From: Hippasteria phrygiana
Taxonomy: Eukaryota; Echinodermata; Asteroidea; Valvatida; Goniasteridae
Assembly (NCBI GenBank): GCA_037893225.1
Contig: JAZGUH010000619.1
Coordinates: 124,001-188,000 of the forward strand
Direction of reading: 5' to 3'
Length of the DNA: 64,000 nt
Positions 24,301 to 37,699 of the stretch are shown piece by piece. A program made the translations under genes and the position numbers. Numbering within the stretch: the first letter of the stretch is position 1; each line of letters starts with the position of its first letter. Below the pieces are notes generated by a model. The model was given only the letters and a program-made list of their open reading frames with translations. It had not been told where the DNA came from and searched no databases.

Positions 24301-27300
24301 GGGCCAGTTTCGAGCACATCGCTGAAAAAAAATATTTCGATTTTTTTTTAAAACCCCACGTCCAGTTTCGAGCACATCGCTGAAAAAAATGTTTCGAATT
24401 TTTTTCTCTCCAATTGGCATTTCAACATAACCAACGCGCCTAGCTCGGCGTATGGAGTGTTCTGAACACCCCAGGGCCAGTTTCGAGCACATCGCTGAAA
24501 AAAGTTCCGAATTTTGTTTCTCTCCAATTGGCATTTCAACAAAACCAACCCGCCTAGCTCGGCGTATGGAGTGTTCTGAACACCCCAGGGCCAGTTTCGA
24601 GCACATCGTTGAAAAAAAGTTCCGAATTTTTTTCTTTATAATTGCCATTTCAACAAAACCAACGCGCCCAGGGCGGCGTATGGAGTGTTCTGAATACCCC
24701 AGGGCCAGTTTTGAGCACATCGCTGAAAAGAAGTTCCGAATTTTTTTGAAAACCCCACGTCCAGTTTCGAGTACATCGCTGAAAAAAATGTTTCGAATTT
24801 TTTTCTCTCCAATTGGCATTTCAACATAACCAACGCGCCTAGCTCGGCGTATGGAGTGTTCTGAACACCCCAGGGCCAGTTTCGAGCACATCGCTGAAAA
24901 AAATGTTTCGATTTTTTTTTAAAACCCCACGTCCAGTTTCGAGCACATCGCTGAAAAAAATGTTTCGAATTTTTTTCTCTCCAATTGGCATTTCAACAAA
25001 ACCAACGCGCCTAGCTCGGCCTATGGAGTGTTCTGAATACCCCAGGGCCAGTTTCGAGCACATCGCTGAAAAAAAATATTTCGATTTTTTTTTAAAACCC
25101 CACGTCCAGTTTCGAGCACATCGCTGAAAAAAATGTTTCGAATTTTTTTCTCTCCAATTGGCATTTCAACATAACCAACGCGCCTAGCTCGGCGTATGGA
25201 GTGTTCTGAACACCCCAGGGCCAGTTTCGAGCACATCGCTGAAAAAATTTCCGAATTTTTTTTCTCTCCAATTGGCATTTCAACAAAACCAACGCGCCTA
25301 GCTCGGCGTATGGAGTGTTCTGAATACCCCAGGGCCAGTTTCGAGCACATCGCTGAAAAAAATGTTTCGATTTTTTTTTAAAACCCCACGTCCAGTTTCG
25401 AGCACATCGCTGAAAAAAATGTTTCGAATTTTTTTCTCTCCAATTGGCATTTCAACAAAACCAACGCGCCTAGCTCGGCCTATGGAGTGTTCTGAATACC
25501 CCAGGGCCAGTTTCGAGCACATCGCTGAAAAAAAATATTTCGATTTTTTTTTAAAACCCCACGTCCAGTTTCGAGCACATCGCTGAAAAAAATGTTTCGA
25601 ATTTTTTTCTCTCCAATTGGCATTTCAACATAACCAACGCGCCTAGCTCGGCGTATGGAGTGTTCTGAACACCCCAGGGCCAGTTTCGAGCACATCGCTG
25701 AAAAAAGTTCCGAATTTTGTTTCTCTCCAATTGGCATTTCAACAAAACCAACCCGCCTAGCTCGGCGTATGGAGTGTTCTGAACACCCCAGGGCCAGTTT
25801 CGAGCACATCGTTGAAAAAAAGTTCCGAATTTTTTTCTTTATAATTGCCATTTCAACAAAACCAACGCGCCCAGGGCGGCGTATGGAGTGTTCTGAATAC
25901 CCCAGGGCCAGTTTCGAGCACATCGTTGAAAAAAAGTTCCGAATTTTTTTCTTTATAATTGCCATTTCAACAAAACCAACGCGCCTAGCTCGGCGTATGG
26001 AGTGTTCTGAACACCCCAGGGCCAGTTTCGAGCACATCGTTGAAAAAAAGTTCCGAATTTTTTTCTTTATAATTGCCATTTCAACAAAACCAACGCGCCC
26101 AGGGCGGCGTATGGAGTGTTCTGAATACCCCAGGGCCAGTTTTGAGCACATCGCTGAAAAGAAGTTCCGAATTTTTTTGAAAACCCCACGTCCAGTTTCG
26201 AGTACATCGCTGAAAAAAATGTTTCGAATTTTTTTCTCTCCAATTGGCATTTCAACATAACCAACGCGCCTAGCTCGGCGTATGGAGTGTTCTGAACACC
26301 CCAGGGCCAGTTTCGAGCACATCGCTGAAAAAATTTCCGAATTTGTTTTCTCTCCAATTGGCATTTCAACAAAACCAACGCGCCTAGCTCGGCCTATGGA
26401 GTGTTCTGAATACCCCAGGGCCAGTTTCGAGCACATCGCTGAAAAAAAATATTTCGATTTTTTTTTAAAACCCCACGTCCAGTTTCGAGCACATCGCGGA
26501 AAAAAATGTTTCGAATTTTTTTCTCTCCAATTGGCATTTCAACATAACCAACGCGCCTAGCTCGGCGTATGGAGTGTTCTGAACACCCCAGGGCCAGTTT
26601 CGAGCACATCGTTGAAAAAAAGTTCCGAATTTTTTTCTTTATAATTGCCATTTCAACAAAACCAACGCGCCTAGCTCGGCGTATGGAGTGTTCTGAACAC
26701 CCCAGGGCCAGTTTCGAGCACATCGTTGAAAAAAAGTTCCGAATTTTTTTCTTTATAATTGCCATTTCAACAAAACCAACGCGCCCAGGGCGGCGTATGG
26801 AGTGTTCTGAATACCCCAGGGCCAGTTTTGAGCACATCGCTGAAAAGAAGTTCCGAATTTTTTTGAAAACCCCACGTCCAGTTTCGAGTACATCGCTGAA
26901 AAAAATGTTTCGAATTTTTTTCTCTCCAATTGGCATTTCAACATAACCAACGCGCCTAGCTCGGCGTATGGAGTGTTCTGAACACCCCAGGGCCAGTTTC
27001 GAGCACATCGCTGAAAAAATTTCCGAATTTGTTTTCTCTCCAATTGGCATTTCAACAAAACCAACGCGCCTAGCTCGGCCTATGGAGTGTTCTGAATACC
27101 CCAGGGCCAGTTTCGAGCACATCGCTGAAAAAAAATATTTCGATTTTTTTTTAAAACCCCACGTCCAGTTTCGAGCACATCGCGGAAAAAAATGTTTCGA
27201 ATTTTTTTCTCTCCAATTGGCATTTCAACATAACCAACGCGCCTAGCTCGGCGTATGGAGTGTTCTGAACACCCCAGGGCCAGTTTCGAGCACATCGCCG

Positions 27301-29081
27301 AAAAAATTTCCGAATTTTTTTTCTCTCCAATTGGCATTTCAACAAAACCAACGCGCCTAGCTCGGCGTATGGAGTGTTCTGAACACCCCAGGGCCAGTTT
27401 CGAGCACATCGCTGAAAAAAGTTCCGAATTTTGTTTCTCTCCAATTGGCATTTCAACAAAACCAACCCGCCTAGCTCGGCGTATGGAGTTGTTCTGAACA
27501 CCCCAGGGCCAGTTTCGAGCACATCGTTGAAAAAAAGTTCCGAATTTTTTTCTTTATAATTGCCATTTCAACAAAACCAACGCGCCCAGGGCGGCGTATG
27601 GAGTGTTCTGAATACCCCAGGGCCAGTTTTGAGCACATCGCTGAAAAGAAGTTCCGAATTTTTTTGAAAACCCCACGTCCAGTTTCGAGTACATCGCTGA
27701 AAAAAATGTTTCGAATTTTTTTCTCTCCAATTGGCATTTCAACATAACCAACGCGCCTAGCTCGGCGTATGGAGTGTTCTGAACACCCCAGGGCCAGTTT
27801 CGAGCACATCGCCGAAAAAATTTCCGAATTTGTTTTCTCTCCAATTGGCATTTCAACAAAACCAACGCGCCTAGCTCGGCGTATGGAGTGTTCTGAACAC
27901 CCCAGGGCCAGTTTCGAGCACATCGTTGAAAAAAAGTTCCGAATTTTTTTCTTTATAATTGCCATTTCAACAAAACCAACGCGCCCAGGGCGGCGTATGG
28001 AGTGTTCTGAATACCCCAGGGCCAGTTTTGAGCACATCGCTGAAAAGAAGTTCCGAATTTTTTTGAAAACCCCACGTCCAGTTTCGAGTACATCGCTGAA
28101 AAAAATGTTTCGAATTTTTTTCTCTCCAATTGGCATTTCAACATAACCAACGCGCCTAGCTCGGCCTATGGAGTGTTCTGAATACCCCAGGGCCAGTTTC
28201 GAGCACATCGCTGAAAAAAAATATTTCGATTTTTTTTTAAAACCCCACGTCCAGTTTCGAGCACATCGCTGAAAAAAATGTTTCGAATTTTTTTCTCTCC
28301 AATTGGCATTTCAACATAACCAACGCGCCTAGCTCGGCGTATGGAGTGTTCTGAACACCCCAGGGCCAGTTTCGAGCACATCGCTGAAAAAAGTTCCGAA
28401 TTTTGTTTCTCTCCAATTGGCATTTCAACAAAACCAACCCGCCTAGCTCGGCGTATGGAGTGTTCTGAACACCCCAGGGCCAGTTTCGAGCACATCGTTG
28501 AAAAAAAGTTCCGAATTTTTTTTCTCTCCAATTGGCATTTCAACAAAACCAACGCGCCTAGCTCGGCGTATGGAGTGTTCTGAACACCCCAGGGCCAGTT
28601 TCGAGCACATCGTTGAAAAAAAGTTCCGAATTTTTTTCTTTATAATTGCCATTTCAACAAAACCAACGCGCCCAGGGCGGCGTATGGAGTGTTCTGAATA
28701 CCCCAGGGCCAGTTTTGAGCACATCGCTGAAAAGAAGTTCCGAATTTTTTTGAAAACCCCACGTCCAGTTTCGAGTACATCGCTGAAAAAAATGTTTCGA
28801 ATTTTTTTCTCTCCAATTGGCATTTCAACATAACCAACGCGCCTAGCTCGGCGTATGGAGTGTTCTGAACACCCCAGGGCCAGTTTCGAGCACATCGCTG
28901 AAAAAAATGTTTCGATTTTTTTTTAAAACCCCACGTCCAGTTTCGAGCACATCGCTGAAAAAAATGTTTCGATTTTTTTTTAAAACCCCACGTCCAGTTT
29001 CGAGCACATCGCTGAAAAAAATGTTTCGAATTTTTTTCTCTCCAATTGGCATTTCAACAAAACCAACGCGCCTAGCTCGGC

Positions 29082-32000
29082 CTATGGAGTGTTCTGAATA
29101 CCCCAGGGCCAGTTTCGAGCACATCGCTGAAAAAAAATATTTCGATTTTTTTTTAAAACCCCACGTCCAGTTTCGAGCACATCGCTGAAAAAAATGTTTC
29201 GAATTTTTTTCTCTCCAATTGGCATTTCAACATAACCAACGCGCCTAGCTCGGCGTATGGAGTGTTCTGAACACCCCAGGGCCAGTTTCGAGCACATCGC
29301 TGAAAAAATTTCCGAATTTTTTTTCTCTCCAATTGGCATTTCAACAAAACCAACGCGCCTAGCTCGGCGTATGGAGTGTTCTGAATACCCCAGGGCCAGT
29401 TTCGAGCACATCGCTGAAAAAAATGTTTCGATTTTTTTTTAAAACCCCACGTCCAGTTTCGAGCACATCGCTGAAAAAAATGTTTCGAATTTTTTTCTCT
29501 CCAATTGGCATTTCAACAAAACCAACGCGCCTAGCTCGGCCTATGGAGTGTTCTGAATACCCCAGGGCCAGTTTCGAGCACATCGCTGAAAAAAAATATT
29601 TCGATTTTTTTTTAAAACCCCACGTCCAGTTTCGAGCACATCGCTGAAAAAAATGTTTCGAATTTTTTTCTCTCCAATTGGCATTTCAACATAACCAACG
29701 CGCCTAGCTCGGCGTATGGAGTGTTCTGAACACCCCAGGGCCAGTTTCGAGCACATCGCTGAAAAAAGTTCCGAATTTTGTTTCTCTCCAATTGGCATTT
29801 CAACAAAACCAACCCGCCTAGCTCGGCGTATGGAGTGTTCTGAACACCCCAGGGCCAGTTTCGAGCACATCGTTGAAAAAAAGTTCCGAATTTTTTTCTT
29901 TATAATTGCCATTTCAACAAAACCAACGCGCCCAGGGCGGCGTATGGAGTGTTCTGAATACCCCAGGGCCAGTTTTGAGCACATCGCTGAAAAGAAGTTC
30001 CGAATTTTTTTTAAAACCCCACGTCCAGTTTCGAGTACATCGCCGAAAAAAATGTTTCGAATTTTTTTCTCTCCAATTGGCATTTCAACATAACCAACGC
30101 GCCTAGCTCGGCGTATGGAGTGTTCTGAACACCCCAGGGCCAGTTTCGAGCACATCGCCGAAAAAATTTCCGAATTTTCTTTCTCTCCAATTGGCATTTC
30201 AACAAAACCAACGCGCCTAGCTCGGCGTATGGAGTGTTCTGAACACCCCAGGGCCAGTTTCGAGCACATCGTTGAAAAAAAGTTCCGAATTTTTTTCTTT
30301 ATAATTGCCATTTCAACAAAACCAACGCGCCCAGGGCGGCGTATGGAGTGTTCTGAATACCCCAGGGCCAGTTTTGAGCACATCGCTGAAAAGAAGTTCC
30401 GAATTTTTTTGAAAACCCCACGTCCAGTTTCGAGTACATCGCTGAAAAAAATGTTTCGAATTTTTTTCTCTCCAATTGGCATTTCAACATAACCAACGCG
30501 CCTAGCTCGGCGTATGGAGTGTTCTGAACACCCCAGGGCCAGTTTCGAGCACATCGCTGAAAAAATTTCCGAATTTGTTTTCTCTCCAATTGGCATTTCA
30601 ACAAAACCAACGCGCCTAGCTCGGCCTATGGAGTGTTCTGAATACCCCACGTCCAGTTTCGAGCACATCGCTGAAAAAAATGTTTCGATTTTTTTTTAAA
30701 ACCCCACGTCCAGTTTCGAGCACATCGCTGAAAAAAATGTTTCGAATTTTTTTCTCTCCAATTGGCATTTCAACAAAACCAACGCGCCTAGCTCGGCGTA
30801 TGGAGTGTTCTGAACACCCCAGGGCCAGTTTCGAGCACATCGTTGAAAAAAAGTTCCGAATTTTTTTCTTTATAATTGGCATTTCAACAAAACCAACGCG
30901 CCTAGCTCGGCGTATGGAGTGTTCTGAACACCCCAGGGCCAGTTTCGAGCACATCGTTGAAAAAAAGTTCCGAATTTTTTTCTTTATAATTGCCATTTCA
31001 ACAAAACCAACGCGCCCAGGGCGGCGTATGGAGTGTTCTGAATACCCCAGGGCCAGTTTTGAGCACATCGCTGAAAAGAAGTTCCGAATTTTTTTGAAAA
31101 CCCCACGTCCAGTTTCGAGTACATCGCTGAAAAAAATGTTTCGAATTTTTTTCTCTCCAATTGGCATTTCAACATAACCAACGCGCCTAGCTCGGCGTAT
31201 GGAGTGTTCTGAACACCCCAGGGCCAGTTTCGAGCACATCGTTGAAAAAAAGTTCCGAATTTTTTTCTTTATAATTGCCATTTCAACAAAACCAACGCGC
31301 CTAGCTCGGCGTATGGAGTGTTCTGAACACCCCAGGGCCAGTTTCGAGCACATCGTTGAAAAAAAGTTCCGAATTTTTTTCTTTATAATTGCCATTTCAA
31401 CAAAACCAACGCGCCCAGGGCGGCGTATGGAGTGTTCTGAATACCCCAGGGCCAGTTTTGAGCACATCGCTGAAAAGAAGTTCCGAATTTTTTTGAAAAC
31501 CCCACGTCCAGTTTCGAGTACATCGCTGAAAAAAATGTTTCGAATTTTTTTCTCTCCAATTGGCATTTCAACATAACCAACGCGCCTAGCTCGGCGTATG
31601 GAGTGTTCTGAACACCCCAGGGCCAGTTTCGAGCACATCGCTGAAAAAAATGTTTCGATTTTTTTTTAAAACCCCACGTCCAGTTTCGAGCACATCGCTG
31701 AAAAAAATGTTTCGAATTTTTTTCTCTCCAATTGGCATTTCAACAAAACCAACGCGCCTAGCTCGGCCTATGGAGTGTTCTGAATACCCCAGGGCCAGTT
31801 TCGAGCACATCGCTGAAAAAAAATATTTCGATTTTTTTTTAAAACCCCACGTCCAGTTTCGAGCACATCGCTGAAAAAAATGTTTCGAATTTTTTTCTCT
31901 CCAATTGGCATTTCAACATAACCAACGCGCCTAGCTCGGCGTATGGAGTGTTCTGAACACCCCAGGGCCAGTTTCGAGTACATCGCTGAAAAAATTTCCG

Positions 32001-32097
32001 AATTTTTTTTCTCTCCAATTGGCATTTCAACAAAACCAACGCGCCTAGCTCGGCGTATGGAGTGTTCTGAATACCCCAGGGCCAGTTTCGAGCACAT
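29082..32097. repeat. 3.0-kb satellite B block, copy at left
   Basis: Matches 34684-37699 at a constant offset of 5602 bp. Just upstream the same two regions still match, but at offset 5659, because an extra 57-bp half unit sits at about 28925-28981. The first 2 kb also matches 20298-22390 at offset 8805. Confidence 0.8.
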
Positions 32098-34683
32098 CGC
32101 TGAAAAAAATGTTTCGATTTTTTTTTAAAACCCCACGTCCAGTTTCGAGCACATCGCGGAAAAAAATGTTTCGAATTTTTTTCTCTCCAATTGGCATTTC
32201 AACATAACCAACGCGCCTAGCTCGGCGTATGGAGTGTTCTGAACACCCCAGGGCCAGTTTCGAGCACATCGTTGAAAAAAAGTTCCGAATTTTTTTCTTT
32301 ATAATTGCCATTTCAACAAAACCAACGCGCCTAGCTCGGCGTATGGAGTGTTCTGAACACCCCAGGGCCAGTTTCGAGCACATCGTTGAAAAAAAGTTCC
32401 GAATTTTTTTCTTTATAATTGCCATTTCAACAAAACCAACGCGCCCAGGGCGGCGTATGGAGTGTTCTGAATACCCCAGGGCCAGTTTTGAGCACATCGC
32501 TGAAAAGAAGTTCCGAATTTTTTTGAAAACCCCACGTCCAGTTTCGAGTACATCGCTGAAAAAAATGTTTCGAATTTTTTTCTCTCCAATTGGCATTTCA
32601 ACATAACCAACGCGCCTAGCTCGGCGTATGGAGTGTTCTGAACACCCCAGGGCCAGTTTCGAGCACATCGCTGAAAAAATTTCCGAATTTGTTTTCTCTC
32701 CAATTGGCATTTCAACAAAACCAACGCGCCTAGCTCGGCCTATGGAGTGTTCTGAATACCCCAGGGCCAGTTTCGAGCACATCGCTGAAAAAAAATATTT
32801 CGATTTTTTTTTAAAACCCCACGTCCAGTTTCGAGCACATCGCGGAAAAAAATGTTTCGAATTTTTTTCTCTCCAATTGGCATTTCAACATAACCAACGC
32901 GCCTAGCTCGGCGTATGGAGTGTTCTGAACACCCCAGGGCCAGTTTCGAGCACATCGCCGAAAAAATTTCCGAATTTTTTTTCTCTCCAATTGGCATTTC
33001 AACAAAACCAACGCGCCTAGCTCGGCGTATGGAGTGTTCTGAACACCCCAGGGCCAGTTTCGAGCACATCGCTGAAAAAAGTTCCGAATTTTGTTTCTCT
33101 CCAATTGGCATTTCAACAAAACCAACCCGCCTAGCTCGGCGTATGGAGTGTTCTGAACACCCCAGGGCCAGTTTCGAGCACATCGTTGAAAAAAAGTTCC
33201 GAATTTTTTTCTTTATAATTGCCATTTCAACAAAACCAACGCGCCCAGGGCGGCGTATGGAGTGTTCTGAATACCCCAGGGCCAGTTTTGAGCACATCGC
33301 TGAAAAGAAGTTCCGAATTTTTTTGAAAACCCCACGTCCAGTTTCGAGTACATCGCTGAAAAAAATGTTTCGAATTTTTTTCTCTCCAATTGGCATTTCA
33401 ACATAACCAACGCGCCTAGCTCGGCGTATGGAGTGTTCTGAACACCCCAGGGCCAGTTTCGAGCACATCGCCGAAAAAATTTCCGAATTTGTTTTCTCTC
33501 CAATTGGCATTTCAACAAAACCAACGCGCCTAGCTCGGCGTATGGAGTGTTCTGAACACCCCAGGGCCAGTTTCGAGCACATCGTTGAAAAAAAGTTCCG
33601 AATTTTTTTCTTTATAATTGCCATTTCAACAAAACCAACGCGCCCAGGGCGGCGTATGGAGTGTTCTGAATACCCCAGGGCCAGTTTTGAGCACATCGCT
33701 GAAAAGAAGTTCCGAATTTTTTTGAAAACCCCACGTCCAGTTTCGAGTACATCGCTGAAAAAAATGTTTCGAATTTTTTTCTCTCCAATTGGCATTTCAA
33801 CATAACCAACGCGCCTAGCTCGGCCTATGGAGTGTTCTGAATACCCCAGGGCCAGTTTCGAGCACATCGCTGAAAAAAAATATTTCGATTTTTTTTTAAA
33901 ACCCCACGTCCAGTTTCGAGCACATCGCTGAAAAAAATGTTTCGAATTTTTTTCTCTCCAATTGGCATTTCAACATAACCAACGCGCCTAGCTCGACGTA
34001 TGGAGTGTTCTGAACACCCCAGGGCCAGTTTCGAGCACATCGCTGAAAAAAGTTCCGAATTTTGTTTCTCTCCAATTGGCATTTCAACAAAACCAACCCG
34101 CCTAGCTCGGCGTATGGAGTGTTCTGAACACCCCAGGGCCAGTTTCGAGCACATCGTTGAAAAAAAGTTCCGAATTTTTTTTCTCTCCAATTGGCATTTC
34201 AACAAAACCAACGCGCCTAGCTCGGCGTATGGAGTGTTCTGAACACCCCAGGGCCAGTTTCGAGCACATCGTTGAAAAAAAGTTCCGAATTTTTTTCTTT
34301 ATAATTGCCATTTCAACAAAACCAACGCGCCCAGGGCGGCGTATGGAGTGTTCTGAATACCCCAGGGCCAGTTTTGAGCACATCGCTGAAAAGAAGTTCC
34401 GAATTTTTTTGAAAACCCCACGTCCAGTTTCGAGTACATCGCTGAAAAAAATGTTTCGAATTTTGTTCTCTCCAATTGGCATTTCAACATAACCAACGCG
34501 CCTAGCTCGGCGTATGGAGTGTTCTGAACACCCCAGGGCCAGTTTCGAGCACATCGCTGAAAAAAATGTTTCGATTTTTTTTTAAAACCCCACGTCCAGT
34601 TTCGAGCACATCGCTGAAAAAAATGTTTCGAATTTTTTTCTCTCCAATTGGCATTTCAACAAAACCAACGCGCCTAGCTCGGC

Positions 34684-37600
34684 CTATGGAGTGTTCTGAA
34701 TACCCCAGGGCCAGTTTCGAGCACATCGCTGAAAAAAAATATTTCGATTTTTTTTTAAAACCCCACGTCCAGTTTCGAGCACATCGCTGAAAAAAATGTT
34801 TCGAATTTTTTTCTCTCCAATTGGCATTTCAACATAACCAACGCGCCTAGCTCGGCGTATGGAGTGTTCTGAACACCCCAGGGCCAGTTTCGAGCACATC
34901 GCTGAAAAAATTTCCGAATTTTTTTTCTCTCCAATTGGCATTTCAACAAAACCAACGCGCCTAGCTCGGCGTATGGAGTGTTCTGAATACCCCAGGGCCA
35001 GTTTCGAGCACATCGCTGAAAAAAATGTTTCGATTTTTTTTTAAAACCCCACGTCCAGTTTCGAGCACATCGCTGAAAAAAATGTTTCGAATTTTTTTCT
35101 CTCCAATTGGCATTTCAACAAAACCAACGCGCCTAGCTCGGCCTATGGAGTGTTCTGAATACCCCAGGGCCAGTTTCGAGCACATCGCTGAAAAAAAATA
35201 TTTCGATTTTTTTTTAAAACCCCACGTCCAGTTTCGAGCACATCGCTGAAAAAAATGTTTCGAATTTTTTTCTCTCCAATTGGCATTTCAACATAACCAA
35301 CGCGCCTAGCTCGGCGTATGGAGTGTTCTGAACACCCCAGGGCCAGTTTCGAGCACATCGCTGAAAAAAGTTCCGAATTTTGTTTCTCTCCAATTGGCAT
35401 TTCAACAAAACCAACCCGCCTAGCTCGGCGTATGGAGTGTTCTGAACACCCCAGGGCCAGTTTCGAGCACATCGTTGAAAAAAAGTTCCGAATTTTTTTC
35501 TTTATAATTGCCATTTCAACAAAACCAACGCGCCCAGGGCGGCGTATGGAGTGTTCTGAATACCCCAGGGCCAGTTTTGAGCACATCGCTGAAAAGAAGT
35601 TCCGAATTTTTTTTAAAACCCCACGTCCAGTTTCGAGTACATCGCCGAAAAAAATGTTTCGAATTTTTTTCTCTCCAATTGGCATTTCAACATAACCAAC
35701 GCGCCTAGCTCGGCGTATGGAGTGTTCTGAACACCCCAGGGCCAGTTTCGAGCACATCGCCGAAAAAATTTCCGAATTTTCTTTCTCTCCAATTGGCATT
35801 TCAACAAAACCAACGCGCCTAGCTCGGCGTATGGAGTGTTCTGAACACCCCAGGGCCAGTTTCGAGCACATCGTTGAAAAAAAGTTCCGAATTTTTTTCT
35901 TTATAATTGCCATTTCAACAAAACCAACGCGCCCAGGGCGGCGTATGGAGTGTTCTGAATACCCCAGGGCCAGTTTTGAGCACATCGCTGAAAAGAAGTT
36001 CCGAATTTTTTTGAAAACCCCACGTCCAGTTTCGAGTACATCGCTGAAAAAAATGTTTCGAATTTTTTTCTCTCCAATTGGCATTTCAACATAACCAACG
36101 CGCCTAGCTCGGCGTATGGAGTGTTCTGAACACCCCAGGGCCAGTTTCGAGCACATCGCTGAAAAAATTTCCGAATTTGTTTTCTCTCCAATTGGCATTT
36201 CAACAAAACCAACGCGCCTAGCTCGGCCTATGGAGTGTTCTGAATACCCCACGTCCAGTTTCGAGCACATCGCTGAAAAAAATGTTTCGATTTTTTTTTA
36301 AAACCCCACGTCCAGTTTCGAGCACATCGCTGAAAAAAATGTTTCGAATTTTTTTCTCTCCAATTGGCATTTCAACAAAACCAACGCGCCTAGCTCGGCG
36401 TATGGAGTGTTCTGAACACCCCAGGGCCAGTTTCGAGCACATCGTTGAAAAAAAGTTCCGAATTTTTTTCTTTATAATTGGCATTTCAACAAAACCAACG
36501 CGCCTAGCTCGGCGTATGGAGTGTTCTGAACACCCCAGGGCCAGTTTCGAGCACATCGTTGAAAAAAAGTTCCGAATTTTTTTCTTTATAATTGCCATTT
36601 CAACAAAACCAACGCGCCCAGGGCGGCGTATGGAGTGTTCTGAATACCCCAGGGCCAGTTTTGAGCACATCGCTGAAAAGAAGTTCCGAATTTTTTTGAA
36701 AACCCCACGTCCAGTTTCGAGTACATCGCTGAAAAAAATGTTTCGAATTTTTTTCTCTCCAATTGGCATTTCAACATAACCAACGCGCCTAGCTCGGCGT
36801 ATGGAGTGTTCTGAACACCCCAGGGCCAGTTTCGAGCACATCGTTGAAAAAAAGTTCCGAATTTTTTTCTTTATAATTGCCATTTCAACAAAACCAACGC
36901 GCCTAGCTCGGCGTATGGAGTGTTCTGAACACCCCAGGGCCAGTTTCGAGCACATCGTTGAAAAAAAGTTCCGAATTTTTTTCTTTATAATTGCCATTTC
37001 AACAAAACCAACGCGCCCAGGGCGGCGTATGGAGTGTTCTGAATACCCCAGGGCCAGTTTTGAGCACATCGCTGAAAAGAAGTTCCGAATTTTTTTGAAA
37101 ACCCCACGTCCAGTTTCGAGTACATCGCTGAAAAAAATGTTTCGAATTTTTTTCTCTCCAATTGGCATTTCAACATAACCAACGCGCCTAGCTCGGCGTA
37201 TGGAGTGTTCTGAACACCCCAGGGCCAGTTTCGAGCACATCGCTGAAAAAAATGTTTCGATTTTTTTTTAAAACCCCACGTCCAGTTTCGAGCACATCGC
37301 TGAAAAAAATGTTTCGAATTTTTTTCTCTCCAATTGGCATTTCAACAAAACCAACGCGCCTAGCTCGGCCTATGGAGTGTTCTGAATACCCCAGGGCCAG
37401 TTTCGAGCACATCGCTGAAAAAAAATATTTCGATTTTTTTTTAAAACCCCACGTCCAGTTTCGAGCACATCGCTGAAAAAAATGTTTCGAATTTTTTTCT
37501 CTCCAATTGGCATTTCAACATAACCAACGCGCCTAGCTCGGCGTATGGAGTGTTCTGAACACCCCAGGGCCAGTTTCGAGTACATCGCTGAAAAAATTTC

Positions 37601-37699
37601 CGAATTTTTTTTCTCTCCAATTGGCATTTCAACAAAACCAACGCGCCTAGCTCGGCGTATGGAGTGTTCTGAATACCCCAGGGCCAGTTTCGAGCACAT
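34684..37699. repeat. 3.0-kb satellite B block, copy at right
   Basis: Partner of 29082-32097. Unit types agree one by one, including the rare GAGTACATCGCTGAAAAAATTTCC monomer in both (near 31978 and 37580). The match stops near 37700, where the left copy goes to a CGCGGAAAA unit and the right copy to a CGCTGAAAA unit. Confidence 0.8.
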
